DNA from: Burhinus oedicnemus
Taxonomy: Eukaryota > Chordata > Aves > Charadriiformes > Burhinidae
NCBI GenBank assembly: GCA_008921705.1
Contig: VFFE01007126.1
Span: 343,529-407,528, forward strand
Length of the DNA: 64,000 nucleotides
Direction of reading: 5' to 3'
The first letter of the stretch is position 1. The number at the start of each line of letters is the position of its first letter. Below are positions 36,323 through 49,600 of the stretch, piece after piece. The notes beneath the pieces were generated by a model. That model worked only from the letters and a program-made list of their open reading frames with translations, made no database searches and was not told the DNA's origin. Made by a program: the position numbers and the translations under genes.

Positions 36323-39300
36323 AATAATCAGTTACAAAAGCTGGGCCTGCTCATATTTCATAAAGATTGAATCAAAGAAAAAAATTCTAGAAAGTTTAAT
36401 TTCCAGCTCAGGAGATACCCCTATTTAACAAAGCCTATGTTACCCAGTTAAACGTTATGTAAATGTTTTCTTAAAAAAAGAGCATGCATTTAATCGCTGT
36501 TCTGAAAAATCAGGGCCCATGAAAAGTCCATATGTGGAAATGTATTTATTGTTATTTTTAAATTGTTCCACATGTACAGTTACTCAAGTGTAAAAAACTT
36601 ACATTTTCCAATACAGCAGATCAAATATGAAAAAGCTGGAAAAATGCGGTAATAGTGGGAGATTTATCTAAGAAGAAAATCATGACAGTCAGTGTTATGA
36701 TTTTTACAGTACTAACACTATTAAAACACATGTTCATGCTGTGGCCAAAAGAGTTATACTATAGGCTTACAAATAAATACTAAAAAGCAGCAGTTTCCAA
36801 ATGGTGGTCCAAAAGGCCATGGTCGGCACATGGTCGTATTTAGAGTATTTTCCCTTTAAGTCTCTATTAGAAGTGCGTGGTGGTCTTGAACATATTGAAG
36901 GAGGAGAGCTGTTCCATTGCTAAAACATTCTGGAAAACCCTGGCTCAGTTTAAGTTAAAAACAGAAAAAAGTACGTTTAAGTAGTCAAACCGTTAACCCT
37001 TCCTTTCATATCTATTCAATATCCACTAGAGGTTCTATAGAAACAGTACCTAAGCCTAAACTAGTAATTATTTAATAGTGTTTTCAAACATATCCAAGCT
37101 CTTTTGGCAAACTGGTGTCTTTGGAGCTATGTTCCTTATTTATAGTCTGAAAGGCAGAGGCTGCTCATACTAATCAATGATATAACCCTTTTTCACATCT
37201 GAAAAGCAAATATAAACTCTCAGGGTTTCTCAAGACCTGAAGGCTCTCTCATTAATTAGCTTTTTAAGCCAATTAAAAGATGTTTTTGACCATCACTCAG
37301 ACAATGGTTTTGCTTAAATAACTGCTTAGGAAACACCATTCTGTTCAGTATTTAAATTTATAGTTTCAACAACTAACTGGAATGCTATAGCAGAATTTAC
37401 TGTCCTTGGCAAACAAATCAGAAGCATCACTTTATTCCTGAAGTAACCTTTACACTCTACACCGACGTGAGAATGTAAAGTAAGAGATTTTTCAAAAATG
37501 GACTGGCTTTCATCTACCTGAAGTCAAACAGGGGACACGAGCACAGGAACCAAGCGGGAAGTTATCCCTTAGCTTGAGCCAAGCCCAAGCACAGGGGCAA
37601 TTTCTGCCCACTGCATAAACTGAAGAAACACCTGAATCTGTATAGTAACATGTATTATTGCACTAAGCTGGCACACCAGCCTTTCAGGTACACACAATGC
37701 TCATCTGAATGTGGCATGGATCTATATATAGGCTAGAGTCCGTAGTGGACCACAATTTTATGCATGGCTGACAAATAAAGCCATGTTAAAGGGTCCATCT
37801 TCAGAAACAGTAGTAAAACAGAAATACCCCAAATACAACACACTCCACCAGGTATTTCACATCCAAAACCTATCAATGGCTAAAGCCAACTCCATCACAC
37901 ATAAGGCAAGCTTGTTGCAAGGAGACTCGCAGAGCTATAAGGAAAGAAAAGGATGCTCTTCGTATAGTCTCACCCACCTCCAGATGGGTTTAAGGGATTT
38001 CAAATTGCTAACTACCACTATTAGTGTTGTTATTATACTTACTATGGTCTCATAGTAACTACGTCCTGGCAGTAATATATTGCTCCAGAATTGAGCTTCT
38101 AGTGTTCCTGATACCTACCAAGTTTACTTTTTACTTTGTCCACCCGATAAAAAGCCAATGCACTTTGCCAAGACACACATACAAGATTGGCAATAAGTAG
38201 GCATGTACGTTCCAGACTGTATTTTGTACCAAATAGTCAGATTTACACTGTATTGTCAAAGTCTAGTTTTTCTTCCTAACTCAGTTGTATTTTAAGCTTT
38301 TTTTGCTGTTTATAACTTGATTGGCACTTATGTAGTTATACTATATATAAAACGCTGTTGCTACCAACCACCCTGTATGGCCAACATGATGAACTATTAT
38401 ACTAAAGAGGAGGCAAAGCCTTTGCTTATGTGCACAGTCTACCCAGTAACAAAACCACAAAATAAGAACAAAACTGTATTTTTTTCCTAAGAAGTTTCAA
38501 AAAGTGTTTATTTAAAGTTAAATTCTTATTGTCTTCCAGTTGATTAAAACGTTTGCTGTTATAATCTCTCCAGGTTGCTAAACACTTTCAGGGTACAAAG
38601 TCACAAGTTCTGTGGAATGCTGCTCTGTGTACTCTGCCACTGCCAGCACAACTTCCCTAGGTAACACATGCACCGTACAAACACCAGCTATAACTGGGAA
38701 GTTAGATGCCTGTGCTTCTAAGTTTCCTTAACAACAGAAGACACAGCAGGTTCCACTTTACCATGCAAAGCATCTTCTTCTGGGTTTCCTATGAGGACAG
38801 CAAGTGCCAAGTTGGTGTGTCCTTTCCACGCAGCCAAAAAGGTTTGGAAGATAATCCGGGAAGTCAAGAAAATCACAGGATTTGTGCAGCATGTGGAAAA
38901 CAGAACAGGGTTTCCCTACTCTGTGATATGGTGAAAAGGCATGTTAGCAATCCCTCAGTTTTAGTATTCAAAAATTTTTGTAAAAAATTATGAAGAAGAT
39001 TTTGTTTCCTCCCAATGTTCTTCCAAGTAGTATTGTTCTACATAAACATTGCACTTCAATCAATTTATACTATTAGTAAACAAGTATATACGGTAAGATA
39101 TTTATTTCTATTCCGAGTCACACAAATGCAATAAATTTCAGTTCTTGAAACAAGTGTCCTTGTGAACTAGGACTTCAAATAACAGCTGGAAACATTCAGG
39201 TTCATCTTATGTGTTAAAAAGCTAATACAACATATGTTAAAACTTAGACAACTGAGATTACCGGCTGAGCACTCCTGCAAAACTTAAATTATGCTTCATA

Positions 39301-39744
39301 ACATTTGGAAAAGGCCCAAATTGGAGAACGAGCAGCCTCCCGACAAATTAGCCCTCTTCCAGAGCAACATATCCCACCTCTGACAAATTCTGACATGTAC
39401 ACAGGGGCAACTCACAAAGATTGCTAAACACCCTAAAGATCGATACCTTTGCACAAGCAGCATGACCTAGGGAACTAAGCGCAGAACTGGTGTGCAGCAA
39501 CTCTGCAGTTTGATGCTGGTGCAGAAACAAACATGTATCTTCCTGGCTTCTTAAATGAAAAACTGATAATACTTAGTGATTTACAGAAGTCTTGTAAAGT
39601 TCTCTGAAGAGATATATACATCCCAGTAGAGCAGGAAAGTTTCTCAATTCTGCCTCCATTTTTAGGAACTTTGGCAGTAAAAAAAAAAAAAAAAATTAAA
39701 ATGTGACACTATCTCTTTCAAAAAAGAAAACATTTCTCTAGTGC

Positions 39745-39776
39745 TTCTATTAGTTCAATTAGTTCTATTAGTTCAA
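39745..39776 (+). repeat. short tandem duplication (period 18)
   Basis: TTCTATTAGTTCAA occurs at 39745-39758 and exactly again at 39763-39776, separated by TTAG. It is simple local duplication in noncoding DNA. Confidence 0.85.
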
Positions 39777-40602
39777 CAAAGAGAACAAACCTCCAAAGGG
39801 AACTTCTTCGGGGGGGGCATAAATGAGTAAGTCAAAAATAAATAAAAAGCTCATGCAAAATCAGTAGCATGATAGGGGCATTAGAAACCTGGACAACTGG
39901 AGCAACTGCTCCAACCGTTGAACTTACCATTCTTACTAAAAAGACGGCGTGAGTTTGTTTTGCTTCTGTGAAACAACAATATAAAACACATACTTGAGTC
40001 CTCTAAACAGCTAACTCCATAAAGCAAAATTTAAGAAGTTACAGACCATTATCAGATTTTTCCTCCTGGCTTATCTTAAAACAACAGCTAATGAGAGGTT
40101 TTTTGAAACACCATGTACAAACATGATGAGAGACAAACTGTAAGAACATTTCTCCTTGCAGTCATTCAGAACACAAAAATCACAGATTGCTTTACTAAAT
40201 CAGGCCTAAAAAGGTCTTGCATCTATACTAGAGGTGCCCTTGGAATTCATTATTTCTTCTAATTTCCTCATTAATTTCAACAGGATTGAAAAAGTCTTTG
40301 ACAAGTTGTGCTGTGGCCATTTTCCTAGCCATCGTACAATATTTTAGTGTCACAAAAATTTCAACACTTCAAAAAAACCCCAAGCATATCCTTATCTCAG
40401 TCGATCTGCTCAAAATGCCACCAGAAACAAACACTATCACACCCACAATTTATAATTAAAGAAAATACTCATCATATCTAATTCACATAAAACTGTTAAA
40501 ATACATAGTTCTGCTGCAAAGTTGAGGAGTACTCTGACCTGTCAACTCTAGAAGCCTCATTCATTAAGGTTTTCTACATGAACATACAAAAATAGTAATT
40601 AA

Positions 40603-40620
40603 GGGGGGGGGTGGGGTGGG
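40603..40620 (+). other. G-rich tract, possible G-quadruplex
   Basis: Nine G, T, four G, T, three G in 18 bases can supply four runs of three G with very short loops, a strong quadruplex pattern. It is followed by TGTT and a nine-A run. It is noncoding as far as can be seen. Confidence 0.6.
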
Positions 40621-43600
40621 TGTTAAAAAAAAAGAGAGCAACTCCTCAAGGCTGTAGCCTTGAATGCAGTTTTAATGTGAAAACAAGGTGATAAGAGTTC
40701 TGAAGTACTTCTGACAGTAAGCAAAAAGTGTTAGCTACCCCATCAGTTGGAATATATACCTGGTTTGGTTGAGGTCTTCCCCTCTCAGTATTGTTGACTT
40801 CTGCCCAAAAGTTAATTAAAATAAGCAGGTCGTATCTATCAAAAGTACAAAAATACGTAACAACTACAGCTTAAGCTGAAGACAGGTAAATTTGTATTGA
40901 TTTACAGAAGTAGGTCTTCTTTTTAACCCTGCAAAGAAATTAAATGTTCTAATCAGCAAGTGAAGGTAGACAATTCTCAAACCTGCATGCACCCAAACAC
41001 ACAAACGGGAAGAAAGGACATGCAGTAAAACCTGTTCCAACACGCTGTACGTTCGAAATCTGACTCTCATATTTCATAGCAGCCAAACTAAAAGAAAGAC
41101 TCAATGAAAAGCAGGTTAAGAACAAGGTACAACAAAAACCGTACAAAGCTTCCACGCACCATGGTATTGAGGAAACCCATTAAAACACATTTTTGTAGTT
41201 TAAAAAGGTCAAAAAGAAAAAACCCAGAGGATTTATTCCCGTTCCGTCTTTGAACACACACATACACACATGCCCTTCACAAGTGTCCTTGGATCTTAAA
41301 TTAAGCATACCTTCCCTACAGATCATGAAATTGGCAGTATCAGACAAAAATGTTTGGCTAAAGCAAGATAACTAAACCAAACATCCATAGTTCAGCAAAA
41401 AAACATTAAAATGTTAGGAAAAAATGGACTTCAGAGTACCATAAGGATTTGAACTTTATGCATGCTAGTCTTCTGAAATTACAGAGCTGAAGAATGACAG
41501 CACAATGAAAAACTCCAGCAAAAAGTAATTTCAAATACAACCAAATGCACAGAAAAACTACTTGTCCTTTTGTGTACAGCCCATTCAAAGCTGGCTTTGC
41601 AATCACAGCTCCATTGGGCTATTTGTAGGATGACAGGTAATTATTTACGCACAACTTCTAGGAGCAAAGATGGACAAAACATACAGTTAAGGCAGGCAAA
41701 TGAAAGGCAGCTGAAGCCTGCACTGATACTCTCCAAAGCACTCCTGATGTGGAAAGCTTCTTTCACAAGAATTCCCACTAATTTACAACAGCGAAGGAAT
41801 CATCCCCGGACAGCTGGGCTGCGATTTTACTCTGCTATTGATTATATTACATTCCTGGTGACAAAAGTTGTTGACGTTAAGGTTGAATAGCAGAACTGGC
41901 GCTAGAATAAAAACCGTCTTGCATATCCTTCCAACATTTTTTCACTACTGACAGCACTTGAATGGCCTAAGAACTTTGTTTAAAAGTTTAAGTACAAGAC
42001 ACATTTCATAAAATGCGATCGAGGAAGTAAGTCTTAGACTCTGCCTTACAACAGGCTGATCTTTTATTTGCTTTGCACTGGTGTAGGCCAGTGGTACTCT
42101 GTCATTGCCTTTGAAATCATCCACCCATTTCTTCTTTACTTCCCACTTCCTAGGAAATTTATAAATTCCAGGCCCCAGCGTTTCAGGACTCATTTTCCCC
42201 GAAGGCCGTTCCTTAACGGGACGAGCTCGCCTATGTGGCCAACTGCTATATTAAGGAACAGGATTAGTATCTGAAAACCAATCAACATCTCCATCACCAT
42301 TGAATGGAATAATTGAAATTACTGCACTGTCATTCATCAGTAGGCCCGCAATCAGCTCCAAGCATCGCTAACGTGGTGCATGAGAACAAGAACGGGGCTT
42401 TAAAAACTCGGTTGTTTTCCTAACAGGGTTGTCACTGTTGCGAGACGTGACTTGGAAAGCTTATGAGGTGCAACTAAGTACTTACTCAGCTGGAAGTAAT
42501 AGAGTGGTACTTTCACAAGAGCATTTAAAAACCAAGTGTGCAAGTGATGTAACACCAGTAGATAGAAAAAGGACAGGACAACAACATGTAGAGGAGAGGA
42601 ATAAAACACATTTATGTGAAAAGTAGAACTGTAACTCAAAAGGGGTTTTTTTCTCATCACTCTTTTGCCTGGTAATAACAGTGCATATTTTAGTACCATC
42701 CATTTGTGTATTACACTTGGGAGACAGCTAAACACTCATTTAATTTGTAGAACAGCACTGGATGCAATAGCCCAGTCTTTCCACTTCTGCCAGAGTTTAT
42801 GCCAATTTATTTATTTACTTGGTTATTTGAATCACAAGAGGCTGGGCTTTTAACTTCTTCTGTTGACCATATCCTGAGAGACATGGAAAGTATATAAATG
42901 CTTAATTCACATCATTATGTTGAAACAATGCCATACATGTTGTCCATACTAAAACAAACAGAGAAATTCGTGACTATGAAGTCACCATTTTAGCTCTCGA
43001 TTTAGGAGATTTTGGACCAGAAACCTAGAATGTACTTGCACATGAAAAATATGAGTAAGTCTTAATTTAGAATTTCCTGGCTATTACTGATGTAAACAGT
43101 GCAACAGAAATTTATGTAGTTTTTTGAGACTGCAATATTTTAAAATAAAATATGGTCTTAAAGGATGGTTATAAAAACATCCATCATAGTTTTTGTAGTC
43201 AAATATACAAGTTAATATATTTACAATTGAACTAACATGCCATAACAGTTTCTTTGCCAAAAACATTTGTCACTTGAGTAGAATAAACAAGTATCTTAAG
43301 TTTTTAAATCCTTCTGCAGTTCAAATTTCTCATTTTACTGCCCTTCTACATCCACATGCCTCTCTTCATTTATCTCCAGGACTATGTTACATTAAGATGC
43401 ACATAAATTCTGCATTGGGTAAAGGGAGATGAGAGAAGATTTTTCATAAAACTAGAATTCTGAACGGTGTTCAAATGCATGCAGATAACATCGCCAGTTT
43501 TGTAACACCAGCAGAAATTAGGTCCTATTCATTTTTATGGTTTCTGTTACCAAAGGGAAAACAAAGAATGAGAATGCTCCATTCGTTTTCTGAAATGCAG

Positions 43601-46600
43601 AAAAATGAAAAGTATCAGAAGTACAATTCAAAGTAGTGTTCATTTGAAAGCTGAGGAAAAATATTTTTGAAAAAGAGAAGTGTTAACATTTCCAACCATT
43701 ATTTGAAAGCTCTTAAGGGAGAAGTTGAGAGAGGGAAGGACAGGATTACAGCAACGATATTACACACAAACAGAGAGAGTCTTGTAAAGTACACTGGAGC
43801 AAAACAAGTGTGTGTGTGTGGGTGGGACATTATGTAAAAGGAAATACATAAATGAGTCAACAATTATATTATTTTAAAAATACCCATGAAATTCTGTTCC
43901 ATCATGTTCAGCAGACTTTACTGGAGTTCCTCACCATCTTTGTGCTGTAACCACAAGTCTTTTTCACACCATTTTGTTTTCTCCAGAATCAAATCTCATT
44001 TGGAAGAAGATCATGAACTTGTTAGGGCAAAAGCAACGGCACCCAGTTTCTGTTCCTTTCCATGTATCTTCCCACCGCAAGGGAGCGGGGAGAAGGGGGC
44101 TGTGCTGCAGCTGCGGACCACTCAACTTCAGATTAGCAGCACTCAAATTTTCTAATGGACAGCATTCATCAAAAAACACTAACTTACCCTGAACAGTTCC
44201 TCTGCAAGAACATTCCAGTTTTAAGGTAGTCCTGTTACGGTAAGATTCAGCATGAACCTTTGAGTGAGGATGAGCGTATCACCCCAAGACAACCCACTGA
44301 ACAGTCCTAGCGCTTACCACAGATGTTTAAAACCCTAACTTGCATCAGACAAGTTGGCGATTTTACAACTTGAGTCCCTGTCACCACAAGAAAATGCCAT
44401 AGCACTGGCTACTTGTTACTTCAGAATCTCTCTTTCATCCACACAGTCTGTGAGAAGTTTCTGAAACCATAATGTCATCCTCATAGATAACAAGCATATA
44501 TCAGATACCTCACTATTTTTGAGAAGTCAAAATACGGCTTAGCCATACCCTGCTTAACTTCTGACAGTTGTTAAAGCCTTAAACCATGTTTCTTACCCTT
44601 CACTCCCACTTTCCTCCCATGAAAAGGGGCTGACAGCTGGTGTGAACGTATAGCAGGAGCTATGGGACCGCTGAAGGACTCAGTTATGTTTAGTTCCTCC
44701 TTGGGAGATGCTTCCCAGATGCATTAGGAAAGCAAGTGGCAGAAGGGCCAAACCCAAGAGACAACTTAAGCTTCAGTAGTACTTCACTTGTTTGTCAAGG
44801 ATTCAGAGACTGCCATAAAACAACGTATATCATCAGAATCCAGCTAAGTCCGTGCAAAAATTCACATTATACACTTGATTATGGATAACAGGACTCCGTC
44901 TGCTCCTTAAAGCAGCATCACAAGAGTTTCTCAAGGGCCACCATAAGGCGATGAAAGGAAAAATACAGTGTTAAGCTCCTCGGGTGGTCAAAAGCTTCTC
45001 TATCAGAATAAGATGCTTTCGACTCCTTTTTCTAAAGCTTAAAAAAAATGGTCAAACTTTTTAGGTCATCTTTTTGGTAAGCTTTTACTTTCTGCACAGA
45101 AATTTAAGTTACAAGCACGTTTTGTGGTAAAATTTTAATCTACTAAAATATAAATGTGTATAAAAGAAAGACAATGAAGCTTCATCTGCAAAAAATATTA
45201 AAGCTGCCAATATAAAGTGCACACATAAAAAATTAAGCCTATAAAAATATATAATGAAAGACATCTGGCACAATTGTCAGTCTTCGCATGCTTGTTTTGT
45301 CAGCTGTCAAATCATGGTAATATACGATGCTAAAAGGCATGCTGACAGCAACATTCCTGGTATTTTAGGGAACAATGATAAAATACATGCAGCTATAAGA
45401 AAATACCTGCACTGCTACCAAAGTAACCAAACAGGGCTGGTGGCCTTTAGAAAAATATTAATGCTTAATGCTTCTGACTCTCAAATGGAGGTCTGTGCAG
45501 GACAGGTCCCAAATTATTTCTTTTCCACACAAACCTTTCGGAAAAGTTACCTGAAGTTCTGAGCAATTACACACGCAATCCTTTATAGAGTTATCGTAGG
45601 TAAATACTGTTCCTACACAGCAAATGACGTAGGGTTGAGAAATGCTATTCATTATATACTTACCTTTGTCAATAAAAAAAGCCTTTTAAAAAATATGTAG
45701 GAGAGGACAAAAAAAATCTTCCCAATAATTCCATGTTTGATTTAATCTCAAAAAGTGAATTTTGGTATGTTTTACTGATTGGAAAAGCCAATGTTTTTCC
45801 CCCATGTAAAACACAAGTCCCAGATACACTTTGTACTTGTGCATATGAAGCACTAAAACCAAAAAAACCCTCAGGATGTGGTCCCATTACGGTCCTCCTA
45901 TGGCCCACCCAGACCAACAACAAGGAGTAGAAGGAAAATGAAAACATTATATTAATTTTGAATTTAATACCTTTCTTTACAAAATAATGATTGAGCAGTA
46001 ATACCATGGAACAAAAAGGAAAATTGTCTGAGATGATGCTACATACCTGAAGAATTTATATAGCATTATAGTCATCATCTCCTGGAAACCAAGGGAGCAG
46101 TAGTAATAAGAGTTAGTCATAAAGACTGCAACCTAGTTTCCTGTTAAATATATAATCATGCTGCAACAAAAACACATTACTTTTAAATAACCATTCCTTA
46201 AAAAGCATGCCCGATTTTTTTTTCCTGCTATAGTCAGGAAGCTAAACCAGGCTTGCATTTATTTACATACCAGGCACACTGTGCCATTTTACTTTTAATG
46301 CTGAGGAAGGTGCACGAAGAAAGTTTTCACTAGAAAGTAAGTTTATTTACAGTTTGATTGTTGTTTGGGTTTTTTCCCCTTTGTAAAATTCATTTCTGCC
46401 TTGATGTTATGGAGTAGAAAAGTTTTAGCCTTTCTTACGCTGACTCTGCAGTGAGAAAGGGAAGGAAGACACGTGAGATGGAAGGGGTGAAACTAAGACT
46501 CCTGGCTAGCAGAGACCGCAGCGGGCAATGGACTTAGTGAGTCCCAGCAGGAGCTGGCAAGTGATGGGCTTTTCTGGGGAAACCCCAGTACAAAAATTTT

Positions 46601-49600
46601 ATTAGATGTCATTTTGCATGATAAACTGAAGCAAAGCCACCCAACCACTGAATTTAGGAATTAATGAAGCCTAGGTTAAAGCTGGCTTGCAGTCGTGCTG
46701 AAGAATCTCTGTTTGGGGCAAGAAAGACGACATGGCATTTTCTAGTTTTCCTGGCCTCACCAGGGGTGTCAGACCTGACCAAGGGCATCTTCTACTTCAC
46801 ACAAATCTCTGATGAACTTGAAGCTGGCCAGTAACAGCTTGAGTTCGTGACACTTGTCTATACCATGTTACTATTCAGAGAACTTTTTCCTCAACCTTTT
46901 TATTAAGTAACACTTAAAATAGACTAACTACATAAATCTCACTGCTTTCACTCATCCAAATAGGAGCTAAGCACAAGAAAAAGCTCTCATAGTGGTTTAT
47001 GTCTACAATCACTCGCGCTAAAAGACATATACGTACATATATATACACATATATATCCACCTCACTCTTTTCAATAAGTTTTTGTTATCACCAAGACTAT
47101 TAAAATGAAGCTTTCCACACGAGCAGTAGCTCACTGAAGTATCACTGCCATTTCAAATGCTTTCTGTATAATATCAAATACTGCCAAGATACTTAATCAG
47201 ATTGATTATCTGAGGCTGAAACAAACAACTTGCAGCACTGACAGCCAAAATCATTATGTTAGACATGAGGAAGGACAAATGAAGGCCTGCGCTGCCCCAC
47301 TGCCAGAGAACACTGTATATTTTCCTCCCGCCTCTACCTTGAAAATCAATGGAGACTTATAAAAAATAATGGATGTTAAGACATGGCATTATGGCTAGCC
47401 CATAGACAAAAAAATAAGCCTACAACTACCAGTAGTAACTTTCATACAATGAAAGGATCCATAATCTACACATTCAACCTGAATTTCTCAGTGTAAGTAG
47501 AACTTTTCTCTAAAGAAAGGGAGTGCTAAAATATAATTACCCATACATATCTCAGAAGATATTAATATTGTACATGACTTCTATCAATAGATTTTGAAGC
47601 ACGTAAAACAGTGTCTTGATATAACATATCTTCTGATTTTTAATATAAAAGTCTTAAGCCTCACAATTCCTCTGCTTCAAAAGATGTTTCAATCTCCAGC
47701 TGACAAGCAGAAAGAGTAAGGCGCATGGAAATTTCATTTGACAAACACGCCAATACCTCTGCACTTGACCGACTTTGTGCCCTCAACCATCCATAATTTT
47801 GCTCTCCCATAATGATTTTGTGATGCCGAATCAGGGTTGGCAACAGTTCTTTCACTAACAGGATGGCAGTCATCTACCTGACCACGGATTTTCTCGCAAC
47901 CTGTAGAATTGCAGTCTTTGGGGCAGAGGAAGGAAATGGCAAACACACACTACCCCACAAACGCACATAAACATGTTTTGTCTCAGTCATGATCACATGA
48001 GTTTCATTTCCTTTAGAAACCAGACTAAAAATGAGGAGGGTAGAGACGACTAATAAATACGTAGTTATCATATTCATTTATTCTCACACCTTTTTCTCTC
48101 TCTCCTACTCACTTCCTCAGTCATTTTTGGTCAGTCTTCCCTGTTACATCATACCGATCACCAAAAGAGAAGCTTCGGAAACATGTTGGCATCCATGTAA
48201 TTCTTGTAAAAACACCAGGACGAATAATCCTCTCAAAACAAGGATCCTAGGGAACTAAGGAAGCAGTATTTTGGCTTTTTACCAACCACTTTACAGCAAA
48301 AGTAATTAGTAAGTTAGCAATACCAGCACAAATCCAGCTTCCCTCACCGCTTGCTCTTTCTTCTAATGATGCCAAGAACGTGACAGGCTTACTTAGCATG
48401 GTTATTGTTTCCAATTTCAAACCCTTATACTTAATTAAGTTTCAGCTCTAGATGATCTATCTTAAACAGCCAAACAAACCAAAAATACTCCAACCCCATT
48501 ACTTCACTGTTTTTCTCCCTCACTATAACAACAATGCATCGGAAACACTTCAGGAGGATTTTGTTTGTGTTGAATGGCTAAGATTTGGTGAGTGCATGTG
48601 GTAAGCTACTTTTGAAATAAATTACACAGAATAACATACACTTCGCTAAGTCTCCAGATCCCAGTCGGTCTTCTCATATCAAGAGAGAATTCTATATATC
48701 GGGAGCAAAAGTCTGTGACAGAAGTCATATGAAAAAACAAAAAGATGACTCATCAGTTGCGTTTCATGCATATTAGGTACAGTCTTCCATCACCTGACAA
48801 ACTGGAAGAGCTACCCCTCTGTCTCTTCTAAAGAAACCTATTGCCTTTTTGGATCAAAAGTATCAGACATTTGCAACTGCTTTTAAAGTTTTATATAATA
48901 CATAATTACACATGCATGCATACACATACACACACATCTCCCACCCACCCCCTGCAATGGAATTCCAAGATTTCCATTCAAATGCAGAAAGAAGAGCTGA
49001 AAAGATTGGGATGGCGATCAGCATCTCAATACTCCTTTCAAGAACCAACAGGAAATGATAACTAATGAAAAATTCCAAATATTATTAATACAGGAAAATA
49101 TGTCCAGCTTTGACAACCAACAGAGTCATGGAATAAACACTTCCATCTTCAGTAGCTGCTAAAACAAACACTCTTTTACAGGCTTTGACAGAGAACAGAA
49201 TTCATTTCCCCTTTACAGCTGCACTGCTTCAAAGTCAGTTAAACATCAATGTGACAGCCTTACTTGTGAGAGCTCAGACATTTACTGTATTATCTTAGCC
49301 GGACATGAGCAGAAAGCAGAGACTGTGAAGGCAGAGAAGCAGGGGGGGAGAGAGGAAAATCAAGATTGTTTTTCTTAAACACCTTATGAAGTGTTCGTCT
49401 TAGTTGTTGCCAGAGAGTTATTTTTCTTGTTCGTTTATTCTGTATTTAAAGACCCAGCTAACACAAACATAGCACAGGCCTGAAGGCAAAAAGTTCACTA
49501 CGATAGAGCTTATTTACACAGATACTACTCGACCAACTTCTCAGTCTGTGATACAGTGTGCTTCTACAAATGAAACTCAGTTGACTGAGCTTACAATGCT

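Noticed and set aside
44187..44200. 14-base minus-strand micro-exon between TTCTTGCAG and G|GTAAGT
   Set aside because: Too short to judge. A longer alternative acceptor exists, and chance easily yields such pairs.
45669..46007. 112-codon minus-strand open frame
   Set aside because: The middle looks protein-like and a T-rich acceptor exists, but no good donor closes it in frame and the product is not recognised.
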